NCBI RefSeq assembly: GCF_041956535.1
Contig: NW_027192208.1
Span: 273,036-337,035, forward strand
Length of the DNA stretch: 64,000 nt
DNA from: Calcarisporiella thermophila CBS 279.70
Taxonomy: Eukaryota > Calcarisporiellomycota
Direction: 5' to 3'
In this document: positions 14,401-24,852 of the stretch, piece by piece
How the letters are laid out: the number at the start of each line of letters is the position of its first letter
Numbering within the stretch: position 1 is the first letter of the stretch
Program-made: the position numbers and the translations under genes
The notes under the pieces: generated by a model
What the model was told of the DNA's origin: nothing
Database searches by the model: none
The model's input: the letters and a program-made list of their open reading frames with translations, nothing else

Positions 14401-14628
14401 AGTGAAGGCAATCCAGAGGCACAAAAGGTATGGAATACCAAGGGAGCAGCATCACCCCTTCGATGCATAGAAATTACCCATGGAGAAAACGGTGCACCTC
14501 AAGTGATCCTTAATGATGACGCACAGAGAGTATCCGATGCAGTTGGCTTAAAGGATGGCGTACGAGTGTCAATTTCGCACAGCGGCAATTATGCGGTGTC
14601 ATTAGCCATTGCTGAGATATCCCAGTAA
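2465..14628 (+). CDS. FAS1: Single-chain fungal type I fatty acid synthase (beta-alpha fusion)
   Basis: Cytosolic synthesis of C16/C18 acyl-CoA from acetyl-CoA, malonyl-CoA and NADPH. Exons 2465-3272, 3346-4258, 4329-5130, 5204-10343 and 10418-14628 join in frame to 3957 residues. Domain order: acetyltransferase (GHSQG, Ser275), enoyl reductase (starting near 580), dehydratase (hot-dog region around nt 7380-7480), malonyl/palmitoyl transferase (GHSLGE, Ser1823), then the alpha half with an Ala/Pro linker, ACP (LVGGKST, phosphopantetheine Ser2245), ketoreductase (nt 10.9-11.6 kb), ketosynthase (GACAT, Cys3351; [23 protein letters not shown]) and C-terminal phosphopantetheinyl transferase (GVGVDV, WSAKESV). 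In baker's yeast these are two proteins. Here the Fas1-like C-terminus runs directly into the Fas2-like N-terminus ([18 protein letters not shown]) near residue 2060. Spacing matches yeast: the ACP serine is about 180 residues into the alpha part. All catalytic residues that I checked are present. Confidence 0.97.
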
Positions 14629-16346
14629 TACAACCTTAGACAATTTTTTTTAAAATTTTTTTTATATACATTCTAAACAAAATTATGAAATTTAACTTGT
14701 TCATATTGACAAAATTTTAAGAATTATGTGTGTGTGTGTTTCAATTTTCATGTCTTTATTTTTCCTTCCTTTATCTTTACATTTATCAGAATATGTTAAG
14801 TTTCCATAAATTTCTTGTGTGTGTTAATTTCCCTATTAAATCAAAATATATATTATTTTTTTTAAAAAAAATTAATGATCTTAAATCGTTAGAATTAGAG
14901 GCAATTGAAGAATTTTTGTAGAGATATAATCTTTACAAACATTTTTCAGGTCAGTTGGGAATATCTTCAATTAGATTTATTGTGGCTAAGATCGTGCAAC
15001 TTGTATGTTGCTTGATGTTTATTAGATGTTGTATCCCAATAGTTTTCAATGGAGAATGGTAGGCGTATATTATTAAATAATTATGATTATGAAAGCTATG
15101 TTTACACTTGTATATACCATCCACAAGAAAATCAGTGTACGGAGTTTATGACAAAAAGGTTGTTAGTAGGTAAAATTGGGCAGAGAGAGACTAAAATCCA
15201 GATCGATCCAAAGCAAAGGAATGTATCACCATGAAGTGTCATCAAAATCTCCCTTTTCACCAAGGTGGCTGGCAGTCCATCATATTATACAACGCAGGAG
15301 TATATATTTTACCGGTAGTGGCTCTTTGGAGAGTAAAATTTTTCATTACTCATGCTGCTTCTTATGGATGTACGCCATTTCAATAGCGGCTCCAGAGTGC
15401 GTGATCTCAATGCGAGATTAGTGTAGGTGTATAATATCGTCGAAGTGTGCTCGCGATATAGTTTACATAATATAAACAAAGACTAGTAGATATAGTTTGA
15501 ATAGCTTGCCATTGTCTTTGAGAACACATTTTTATCTGCACATTTTTCGTTATTCTTTTGTGGACAATAAAGTATGGCTGAGTTTATTGATTTGAACTTC
15601 GGGGTAATCCTAGATTGGACTTGCAAAGTTTACATAATTATGAAATGAATTACGAACCCTAACATATCACGATAAACCTAAGATTATCACCACAATAATT
15701 ACACGATGCTATCCCCACGAGTGATATCCCCATAACTCTGGTGTATATTCAAGATAAATTTTGATCTGAAATATTTTCATGAATATCGACCTCGTTCAAC
15801 GTATCATTCGTGACCTAAGAGGTTAACTTGTTTGTTTCGGCGTGATCAGTAGCAGTTCTGAAAGCCAGATTTTTTGGGATGAGAGGAAAGAGTTATGTAT
15901 CTATGAGATGCAAAACTTTTGTTTATCTGCATAAAGCACATCCCTCTCTATCTTATCAGCATTCAAAATAATATTGTTCTCATACCCCCTAGACATGTGT
16001 ATAGCTATATATTATTGTGGCCTTTTCCAAATTTATTTTGTTGGTCATAAGGGGGGTGGTATTACATAACTTTTCTGCCTGACTTTGTGATCTGCTCTAC
16101 AAATGCAACATTCTATCAACTTTATTTTTTATTATTGCTGCCATAAACTGTATGCAAATAGAGAGAAAACAATATGAAAGTGTATTATTATTATTAAGCG
16201 AAGAGAGAATGAAAGTTATCGGGTATACCGAATCCAGCCTGGAAAAAAAAAATTGGTATAAATTGGAGCCCATACGCGTCTAGTTCTCACCAATCCTCCA
16301 CCTTCACTCTCCCTCCTCCTCCCTGACAGCCTCTCTTCCCAACGCA
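14629..16346. other. AT-rich intergenic region
   Basis: About 1.7 kb separates FAS from the chitinase. It is AT-rich with T and A homopolymers just after the FAS stop, and frequent stops in all frames. Short open frames at 14730-14921, 15049-15234 and 15176-15421 have no recognisable motifs or signal peptide. I see no RNA gene or transposon remnant. Confidence 0.6.
16257..16263 (+). promoter_or_regulatory. TATA box of the chitinase gene
   Basis: TATAAAT lies 84 bp before the chitinase ATG and is followed by a C/T-rich leader (CACTCTCCCTCCTCC region). This position and leader fit a strongly regulated fungal promoter. Confidence 0.6.
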
Positions 16347-18242
16347 ATGAAACTTGCCACTCTTTTAACCACTGCTTTGGTAGCTTTTACTTTGCAGGCC
16401 GAAGCTAAGAAAAATATTGTGGGTTACTTTCCCAACTGGCTTTACGCTAAATTTCCTGTGGAACAAATTCCTTACAGCAAGTATACTCATCTGAACTATG
16501 GTAAGTTGGCTATATTCTAGACATCTCACTCCACCTCTCATCCCATTTATCTATCCAATCGAATAGCCTTTGCAATTTTGAACAAGGGTAATGAGCCCCA
16601 TTTCACCGATGACTGGGCTGTCGAAAGCCAGCTCCCTAAAATCGTGAAGGGAGCGCATGCGGCGGGGACAAAAGTGTATCTCTCAATTGGAGGCTGGACC
16701 GGATGCATCAAATTTAGTCCCATGGTTAAGTCTGCCGAAGGACGCAAAGCATTTATTAACTGGAACATCAACTTCATTAAGAAATACGATACCGATGGTG
16801 TAGACATCGACTGGGAATACCCTGGGCGTGCAGGCGCTGCATGCAATATAGTCGATCCGCAAAACGATACAAATAACTTTTTGGTGCTGTTAAAGGAGCT
16901 TCGTGCAGCTTTAGATAAGGAATTTCCCAGCACGCACAAAGACATCACCATGGCGGTGCGAGTTCAACCTTTCGATGGCCCCAATGGTAAATAGGAAACA
17001 TTTAGAAGGTTAAATTCACAATTCCACTGACGAAGTATTTATATATCTCTAGGGCCCCTTAAGGATGTATCGGAGTTTGCTAAGGTGGTAGATTTATTCA
17101 ACATCATGGCATACGATATTAACGGTGCTTGGGCCCCCATCACCGGCCCCTTGGCACCTTTCGAGTTTGAGAGCGGCAAAGCTGGTAAATACTTGTACAT
17201 TGTTCTACATTGTTGTGCAAGCTCCCCTTAACCTCGTTTTATAGCTCCTTACTCCTATGTTCAGGGAATCCATGATTGGATGGCTGCTGGTGTTCCTGCA
17301 AGTAAAATTAATGCGGGACTTCCCTTCTACGGCCGTTCAATCCAGGCAACAGCGGACATGACTTGCGCGAATCAGTATGTTTCTGCCAGGACCGGAGCTC
17401 CCAAGGGCGACAGCGATGACGCCTACTGGCAAGATCCTAACTGTAGCAAGGAGCCTGGAGGTCTCTCTGGGATTTGGAAATGGAAGAACTTGGTAATATT
17501 TGGCGAAATGGGTGCTAAATAGAATGGCCTTCTTATCATTTTTTCCACATAGCGTTCGGAAGGTGTGTTGAACACCCCCACTAGTGCCACCGGTAACTGG
17601 ATTCGATGCTTTGATCAGAAAACAAAGACTCCCTGGCTTTTCAATAAGCAAACTAAAGTCTATGTCTCGTATGATGATCCCGTCAGCTTGCAACACAAGG
17701 TTAACTACGCTCTCTGCAAGGACTTAGGAGGAGTCATGGTCTGGGACCTATCGAATGACTACTACAACGGCAAATTCGAACTCCTCGACGTCATTCAATC
17801 CATCCATGGTAACAAACCCGGGAATTGCGACAGCTTCCCCACCACAATTGACCCCGGACCAACCGTCACACCTACCCCTACTGATAAGCCAACGGACACA
17901 AGCAAACCGCCTACAGATACCCCGACGCCGACGCCAACTGACGGTCCTTGCTCTAACGGCCAGACTCGCTGCGTGGATGAAGGGAAAAAGCCCGAGTATC
18001 AAATCTGCGATGCCTCCAAGTGGATCACAATGTCATGCCCTGCGACTTTAGTGTGCAGAGGTGGAAATGGAGGTGTATACTGTGATTACCCATCGAAAAA
18101 TGCGAAAGCTAACCTTAAAGGCAAGCCAAAGAAGGATACTCCCTCCCCTCAACGAACCACGGTACCTCAGCCGCAAGAAAAACAAAAAAAGGCCGACCGA
18201 AATGAACAGCGCCGCATAAGGCGAATGGTTGCTGGCCTCTAA
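16347..18242 (+). CDS. Secreted GH18 chitinase with C-terminal chitin-binding-like module
   Basis: Endo- or exochitinase acting on cell-wall or external chitin. Exons 16347-16500, 16567-16986, 17053-17184, 17245-17492 and 17553-18242 give 547 residues. Residues 1-20 form a signal peptide (MKLATLLTTALVAFTLQAEA). The GH18 barrel follows, with substrate motif SIGGWTG and catalytic DGVDIDWEYP (DxxDxDxE intact). A Thr/Pro/Asp linker leads to a short six-Cys-type module (CSNGQTRC ... YQIC ... MSCP ... VCRG ... YCDYP) resembling CBM19-type chitin-binding domains. The last 50 residues are Lys/Arg/Pro-rich, which is unusual for a secreted enzyme and could bind anionic wall polymers. The start is set by the signal peptide and the TATA box upstream. 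The linker and tail suggest a wall-associated rather than freely diffusing enzyme (inference). Confidence 0.93.
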
Positions 18243-19672
18243 ATTCATTAGGAGCGAGCCTCGATTCGACTTAATTCTCCTCTTTGTATTTTTTTCTATG
18301 CTTATCTAATTAAGTGTTCTTATTATAATTATGTCTCTCAGAAAATTGCAATGAGAGTCAGGTTTGCCTAATGGTTAATTACGTTTGGTTGCTGGGAATT
18401 ATAAATTCAATGTAGAACAAATACTACCTCTCAATAAACATATTGTATTGAAGGTCACAAAGGAATAATACAAGGATGCTAGACCCTCGATATTAGAGAA
18501 ATTATTTTCAGTGTCAATAATTTTAAAGCCCTTTGTAAAATAGTCACTAAGGTTATCAGGGGATAAGTGAGGCTAGATCCAGACATGCAGGTTTGCTGCA
18601 TCGCAAAAAAGATATCGGACTAGGTATCTCAATATTCGCTTACAGGCGCCGTAGAACACTAAGTATAAAAGTATAAAATATATTGAAGTTTAAAATAATC
18701 ACACTTGTCAAAATATTGCTACTAAATAATTCACAGTCTATAATAGACGCTACACAATCATTAATATTATAGAAATATCTTAAAAAAACTTGCCAAAATA
18801 ATCGGGTCAGAAATTTTGCCTTTCTATCCCAGTATTGGATTTTATTAAAATTGAAGTAGGAATTTGGGTAAGTAAATACGTTAACAGAATGCTGCAGTGG
18901 AGTACATGTTTACTTTGTAGTAATTTATTTTAGTTGTATCAATGAGATAAGCTCTAGCGATATCAGTGCCAGTAATTTTTGTAATTATGTAGTTAGAAGA
19001 TACTATGAGCTGTAATTTTCGCATAATTTCTGTTTATTTTGTCGAAAAATTTATACACCACCTGACATTTAGAAAGATCCTTAGTTCTCAGAGATTTTAT
19101 CATAATTTCATAATCATCATCTGGTAATAAGTATTAACTTAAATAGCTCAATTTTTTTTGACCAGTGTTAGCATCTGCGCAAAACATTTCTAAATTATTC
19201 TCATTCACCAGAAAGGTGTTGATAGAAAGAGCTACATTTTAGCCTATTGCGCATAAACAAGTCGTTATTTTATTTTATTATCAGACCTGGGGGCAATTAT
19301 TTGGGAATATCAGACTTGATTTTTTTTAATGCTTTTCAACCTTTTTACTCCCAATATGAAGAGTTCAAAATCCGTGAGACTCAAGAAAAGAAATGGATAA
19401 TTCGGGATATAGGTGAGGCATATTGAACGAAGAGTGTCAAGAGCTAGCCACCAAAGCAACATCAACACTAAATTTCATATAATTGCAATTGAAAACCTGA
19501 CGTCAGAACTGTCAATAGAATCTCGGGCTATCAATTTCCTTTTTAGAAAAATATGCCCAACAAATAAGAGATTGGTCGAAAGTGCGACGATATTTCAAAT
19601 ATATAAAGACTTCGCCGTGCTCCTTTTCTTTCTTCACTATTCTTTCTTTCCTCTCTTATAACTCTAAGCACA
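18243..19672. other. AT-rich intergenic region
   Basis: This is 1.4 kb of AT-rich DNA between the chitinase and the micro-protein gene. No frame longer than about 80 codons is present and none has recognisable motifs. The last 100 bp contain the TATA box and a T/C-rich leader of the downstream gene. Confidence 0.6.
19600..19608 (+). promoter_or_regulatory. TATA box of the micro-protein gene
   Basis: TATATAAAG lies 73 bp upstream of the micro-protein ATG, followed by a CT-rich leader (TTTCTTTCCTCTCTT). The spacing matches the chitinase and Gly/Tyr-protein promoters in this window, and supports the short spliced gene as a real transcription unit. Confidence 0.6.
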
Positions 19673-20000
19673 ATGGGGTCAGTGTGTAGTTGCATAGCTG
19701 TAAGCTTTCATTCTATATCTCGTTTATGAATTGCTTTAACACTTTGAAGCAATAGCTAATAATTCTTTAACAATTATTATTTCACACATAAAGGGTATTT
19801 TCTCTAGCATTGGTCATTTTATAATGAGAATTGTCTCTAGCATTGGCGGATTCATTAATGCCATTGTTAGCGGTTAGTATTATTTATTCCACTCTTGGAT
19901 GGTAGCTATATATCTAAATATTTGCTTCCCTTTTCTAGCGGTGTTCGGCTTTATTTCCAGTATCTTTAACTCCATCGGTCGATGCTGTAGATGCTGCTAA
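19673..20000 (+). CDS. 55-residue lipidated amphipathic micro-protein, three exons
   Basis: This gene is too short and too split to appear as an open reading frame. Exons 19673-19699, 19794-19872 and 19939-20000 have clean GT-AG borders and keep frame: introns start GTAAGC and GTTAGT and end AAAG and CTAG. The protein starts MGSVCSCIA, a candidate N-myristoylation site (Gly2) next to palmitoylatable cysteines (Cys5, Cys7). The middle repeats a short Ser/Ile/Gly/Phe amphipathic unit (IFSSIG, IVSSIG, ISSIFNSIG). It ends in a cysteine cluster, RCCRCC. From memory it resembles an unnamed family of tiny fungal proteins that begin MG-x-x-x-S-C and repeat hydrophobic helices. No function is known to me. 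Membrane-surface association is inferred. Confidence 0.72.
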
Positions 20001-20005
20001 CACGA

Positions 20006-20036
20006 CCCCGCCCTTATTTCTGCCCTGAGGGCGGGG
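20006..20036. other. GC-rich hairpin just after the micro-protein stop
   Basis: A perfect 9-bp inverted repeat (20006-20014 with 20028-20036; CCCCGCCCT / AGGGCGGGG) encloses a 13-nt loop. It starts 5 nt after the stop codon in otherwise AT-rich DNA, so it would sit at the start of the 3' UTR and form a very stable stem. It could act in mRNA stability, 3' processing or translation termination. Its role is not shown. Confidence 0.75.
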
Positions 20037-20237
20037 GATTTATTCTAACTCTAATGTACCTTCTATTCGTTAGATAATGTATATCATTAGTATGCCTATT
20101 TTGATCAGTTTTTCACTGTATTTTGGCTAATAAATAGAGTTTATTTTCTGAGAAAAAAGGGTGATATACTGCAGCCGCATCAAGCGGAAACGTAAAAAAA
20201 AGAATAGCACAATAATAATAATACAGGCGTATTTTGA

Positions 20238-20763
20238 TCAAACCATCTCTATTACTGGTATATAGCCCGCACGGCGGTCTCTAATTCTGGATATTGCCTC
20301 GCTTAACAAAGAGCCAAGCAGCAACCCCGCGCTAATCCCGAGCATGTTGGCCTATTTTATGTTTAAATGTAAATTGAGAAAAATCTTTATTGTTAAGATT
20401 GTAACCAGTCGTTACCACAATATCTTCTGGGTCAAAGGTACGATACTAGAAAGAATAAACATTAATACGCTATCTACACAATTATGGCCACATTTTATTA
20501 CTCCCTACCGGTAAAAGTCCCTGCACAAGTTCGCTGAAGATGCCTGCAGCGATCATTACCCCTAATGTGAGTACTACTCGATAAAGTAGTGGTTGATTCC
20601 ATACAAAAAAGAGTGTCAACGTGAGGAGACCGAATCCACCACTATGAAGAAGTTTATCCGATACGCCCAGATATGGGAGAGGTGCAAAGCCAAGGATGCA
20701 GAGAATAATCAATTGAATTAGCACGCATGATAATAATGACGGATTGATAGATGTGAATTCCAT
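20238..20763 (-). CDS. VanZ-like small membrane protein
   Basis: Exons 20763-20509, 20445-20416 and 20351-20238 join in phase 0 to give 132 residues. The VanZ-like pattern is clear: DKLLHSGGF (the Asp-Lys-x-x-His motif), then GIFSELVQGLLP and FDPEDIV before ANMLG, corresponding to the conserved E-x-x-Q and D-x-x-D-x-x-x-N-x-x-G of the family. About four hydrophobic segments are predicted. VanZ-domain proteins occur in many fungi as small membrane proteins of unknown function; the name comes from a bacterial teicoplanin-resistance protein and says nothing about function here. The middle exon is only 30 nt. The gene lies downstream of HEL2 on the same strand, 190 bp away. Confidence 0.85.
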
Positions 20764-20953
20764 CTAAGCAAATGTAATATTAAATTGTATTTGAGAAATT
20801 TTCTTAAATTTTAAAGTGCACAATAATATGGAATAAAATATCTATCATTTTGATATTGTTTTAATCCAAGACAATCCGGAATTATTTATTAGTTGTATAT
20901 AGCTGAAATATATCTATAATATAGATAATAGAACATGTATATAATATGATTGG

Positions 20954-23586
20954 CTACAACCCAACATGGAACAATAGCTGCTTTTTGCTCTTATTTTTCT
21001 TCTTTTTTCCTCCTATTGAACCCTGCTCGTCATTTCCATCCGACGATACATCCGCCCTTGCCTCCTCATTAGGCTGGTTCCATGCTTTGGTTGTTGGACC
21101 ACTGTCTTGGAAGGGAGAAAGCCGATTTCTCCCACCTACGACGATGCGGTTTTGTCGTGGCGCGGAGGGTAAGGACGGGAAATCTTCGTCGAGACGTTGA
21201 ATCTGTGATCCTGAGCGAGCAGCCCATGAAGCAGAACTTGAGCCGATGCCTGAGGAGGTCCCAGATGAAGTTTGAACAAATTGAGGTTGCGTTTGCTTCG
21301 TTACCGGACTTGGTGAAGAAGAGGACCATGCCGTTGTACTTTGTCGAGAGGAACTTGATAAATTGTCTGGTAATTGCGGTACTGTCCGTTGTGATTGAGA
21401 GGCGGCAGCAGCAACTCGATCCCAAACATTTTTTGAAGCTCTTGCAGAAACTCCTCGAGATTTGACTGCCAGGACTCGTGATTTCCCACTGGAAGAGGAT
21501 GAGGGCGAAGCCGTAACTCCAATGCTTTCCAGCATAGGAAATTGTTGCTCCTGAAGCAAATAATATGCGGCAGTTAAAATCAGAGTTCTTTAAAAATAAT
21601 CCCCCAGTATTTACCAAAGCTCTCCGGTCATTCCAACATTGTTGAAGTTCAAATCGCTTATCGTCTTTATCTAATAAATCAAGTAGTCCTTGGATTGTTT
21701 TTCCTACAAGTTCTGTATTGTTCCCAAATAATGCTAGAAGCGCATCCACATAGTCGTCCACTGGCATCATAGAAGTACGGAATGTAGATGTCAATGTACG
21801 GAATTGTCCTAATTTTGTATTGTCTCCTTTTAAATAGCCCCTTAAACGGTCCAGATAAGCTTGATGCCGACTAAAAAATAAGTATAAATCAGTACTATTA
21901 GACATTCAGAGATAATCTTTCGAAATATATATATTGTTACCTGGCCATCTGAGTGTCAAATGTAGAGGCTGCACTTTCTTGAGTAGAATTTGAGTTCGTC
22001 TGCACAATTGGCTCTAAAGTGACAGAGTTTTCATGCGATGAGTGTACGATTGATGTTGACCTGCTACTATCCGAAAGTGCTCCGAATCCAGCCGGAACAT
22101 TAATTGCTGGCTGTCGAGAACGGTTCCTCTCTTGTGAGATGCGAAGGGCACGCGTTGCTCGAGAGATATCATTTCCATTAACGCTACGTGATTGGCTGTT
22201 TGTATCTGTTTGTAGTGGTCTCTCCTCTCTTTCATTTTGCTCTTCTGATCGCCCTTGTCTTCGTGAACGTCTACTGGAACGCTCAGACTGATTGGTCTCA
22301 TTTGAATAAGTGAAATTGACTTCTATCTGCCGTAATTGCCGTATTCGTGCCCTTTGACCCCCCCCCAGAAGCTCCAGCATGTTCTTCAGCCTTTGAAATG
22401 ATATAATAATTTTTTTATCAGTAAAACAGTTAATATAAAGATATACAGGACGAGTTGCTTATTACCTCATGTGCTTTGAGATCTATATCAGTTTCGAATA
22501 CAACAAACTTCTTTTCCAGACATGCAGCATGACCACAAATGTAATGGTCTCGACGAAAATGCTCTGCCTAGTAAATTAGAGGAAAATGATCTAGATTTCG
22601 CCGTGAAAATAGAAATGCAACAGCGTAAATGATATTACCAAACTATCATAATTAGCATAGTATTGATGGCGTCCAGTACCATTCCGCACGCAAATAAAAC
22701 ATTGCTCGTGTTTATCTCGGCAATGTTCGAAGAGCTCGTCATCTCCGTAATAAGAAATTCGACAGAATTGACATTCAGGATGTCCTTTAAAACCAGACTG
22801 GTTTTCGCCTTTTGAATCATCGCCATACTTGTAATGTTTATTCAATTGCGCGGGAGTAAATAATGTGTGCTCATGGGCAAATATCTTTTTGTGGCGAATA
22901 CATAAATCGCTAATAAACCGAAATGAAAAAGATTAGAAATGGAAACGTTAGAAGCGAATTAGATGATAGATACCAAAGAGACATCCCGTGATTTTTCTTT
23001 ACATGTCTCTTCAATTCACCCCAACCTCCATCGCATGAAATATCGCAGTTGGGATCTGGACAGTTAAATCTTAACATTATCATTGTGTCACCATAGATCT
23101 GTTCATCTTCAAAAAGAATTGAAAGTTTTTCATCGGAAAAGGGTAATTCGCGACGATTGTAGTCTTCAAAAGGCTTTGAAGAATCCCGAGTGAAAATCAC
23201 ATCCTGTTGTTCGGTCTATTATTACAACATTAGTACGTATTTTGACAAAATCTTTTATTCAAGATTACTACCTTACAGTAGACGCACAATTTTGATTTGT
23301 AAAGAGCACGAAGGCGTAAGCAGCAAAGATGGCACGTTCGATGATTGCAATCGGTTACTGAGTAGTATATAACAGGCTCAGCACAAATGAAGCAAAGATC
23401 CTTGGCATCTTTTGGAGTAGTGGTTTCTTGCATTTCTTTCTGCTCCAATTCAGCATTCGGTTCAGATTTTTTTTCTCGAGTAGAATGAGGTGAAGTGGAC
23501 TGATGCTTTTTAGACGGATTTCTGCCTGCAATCCCACCACGCCCTTGGCGCCCACGTCGCCCTCCACGATTATTCTCAATGGACAT
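20954..23586 (-). CDS. HEL2: Hel2/ZNF598-type RING E3 ubiquitin ligase (ribosome quality control)
   Basis: This ligase senses collided ribosomes and ubiquitinates uS10/uS3. Exons: 23586-23272, 23215-22974, 22909-22639, 22567-22466, 22390-21941, 21870-21615 and 21550-20954. A basic Gly/Arg-rich N-terminus leads to a C3HC4 RING (CFICAEP ... CNHRTCHLCCLR ... CVYCK). C2H2-like fingers follow (CPDPNCDISC, CDLCIRHKKIF, CQFCRISYYGDDELFEHC, CFICVRNG). The C-terminal half carries a helical region, the FPSLP motif and a Lys-rich end. Joining exon 4 to 22390 retains the family-like AEEHAG stretch, but a run of nine G (22367-22375) then puts the rest out of frame. Using an AG 7 nt further (exon from 22383) keeps one open frame of 741 residues. 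Either the run is one base too long in the assembly or the downstream acceptor is used. Confidence 0.9.
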
Positions 23587-24300
23587 ATCTTGTTAATATT
23601 TTATTTTTTTTTCCTTAACAAGAGCCGGTGAACTGTTCTGTGTCAAACAATAAATTTCATCCTCCTGCACGTCACAAAATCGTGATGTCAATAATAGGCC
23701 AGACATGAATTTCAACATCATCGCATGTTTACCCTCTCCGATTTTTCGATGAACTAGATTCCCACTATTTTGGAGTAGAAAACAGATACCTAAATATGCC
23801 CCTCCTGTGAGTTTTACTTATTAATTTGCTTTTGAATAGTAGCAAGCACTTTGGTTTTTCCTATAAAATATCGTTCACTACTACTAGATAATTAACCTGT
23901 AGTAGTTAATAAATGTGCTCTTTTAATCAAAAACAGTTTCGTCGACTAGTCTAGCTATTTGGTAAAAAAAGCAGGCAGAGCAGAGATGGATAAGGCAATA
24001 TATCGTTAAAAATATGTTTGAGAAATCTTTGAAGTTTAGAAAAATAGAGACCGAATTCATTTACACAATCAATACACGTATTCTGAAATATTTAATTTTA
24101 AAATGAGCTATAGTTTTACGGAACTTTTTTTTTTGAGATCCAAGCAACGTGTCAATTTTAATTATGTATAAAGCAAAGGTACTTACTGAATTATGGATAT
24201 ATCACGGCTAGTTCTTTATTTTCATTTTGCCATTTACAAAGACAAAAACAGTACCTTATACGTATCTTTCATGATATCGAATATACACTTATTCACCTCC
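23587..24300. other. Intergenic region upstream of HEL2
   Basis: This is 0.7 kb of AT-rich sequence between the HEL2 start and the stop of the Gly/Tyr/Cys-rich gene. It presumably contains the HEL2 promoter and the 3' UTR of the neighbour's transcript. No gene, repeat or RNA was recognised. Confidence 0.6.
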
Positions 24301-24852
24301 TCAATAGTGATGGTATTTATCACATCCATAGGGGATATCGTAGCAGTACGGGACTCTGTGGTAGTATGGAGTGCAGCAGCTATATGGGACACAGCAGCTA
24401 TATGGGATACAGTAGTCGTACGGGATATGGTGGCGATATCCATCACATCGCTTCGCGACGGTGTTCGTCGTGCTAGCTACGTTGAACACGTTGGCATTGT
24501 TAGCCGCATCGGTGCATTCATTAGCTTTGACGTTAGCAGCCAGATTCGCGCGATGATCAAAGCAGTTATCCACGTTGGCAGCATTGGCATAATATGCGTT
24601 GTTATAAATGAAGGGATAGCACCCATATCCACCATAACCGCCACATGGATAGCACCCATATCCACCATAACCGCCACACGGATAGCCTCCATACGCGCCA
24701 TAATCGCAATATCCGCATGGATAGCCATAATCGTACCCAGCGCAACGCTTGTCAACAAGGTAATCTTCTTCAGCGAGCGAAGAGGCGAAGGAAGGACAGA
24801 AAAAGCCAAGTAGGGCAAGAGGAAGAAGTACAAGGGAGCAGTTCTTGAACAT
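24301..24852 (-). CDS. Secreted Gly/Tyr/Cys-rich protein with two Kex2 sites
   Basis: An intronless gene of 183 residues. Residues 1-24 are a signal peptide ending CPSFAS. A short acidic propeptide ends in DKR (residues 34-36) and a second site, AKR, sits at 133-135. Cleavage by a Kex2-type protease would release a segment of about 97 residues, with tandem YPCGGYGGYGC units followed by an Ala/Asn-rich part, and a C-terminal peptide of 48 residues made of IPYxC-type repeats (YCIPYSCCVPYSCC). Cys, Tyr and Gly dominate both. No family is recognised. Possibilities are a wall-crosslinking or adhesive structural protein, a secreted effector, or a precursor of processed peptides. A TATA box lies upstream on the same strand. 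There is no sign of frame disruption. Confidence 0.78.
   Translation of the reverse strand: MFKNCSLVLLPLALLGFFCPSFASSLAEEDYLVDKRCAGYDYGYPCGYCDYGAYGGYPCGGYGGYGCYPCGGYGGYGCYPFIYNNAYYANAANVDNCFDHRANLAANVKANECTDAANNANVFNVASTTNTVAKRCDGYRHHIPYDYCIPYSCCVPYSCCTPYYHRVPYCYDIPYGCDKYHHY
24614..24679. repeat. Two 33-bp tandem repeats inside the Gly/Tyr/Cys gene
   Basis: Two near-identical 33-nt copies (24614-24646 and 24647-24679, differing only at the end) encode successive 11-residue YPCGGYGGYGC units. The high DNA identity suggests recent duplication, so copy number may vary between strains. Confidence 0.85.

Noticed and set aside
24193-24813. Plus-strand frame of 206 codons opposite the Gly/Tyr/Cys gene
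   Set aside because: The repeated Ile/Ala/Val pattern is the complement of the YPCGGYGGYGC repeats. The minus-strand gene has signal peptide, Kex2 sites and a TATA box.
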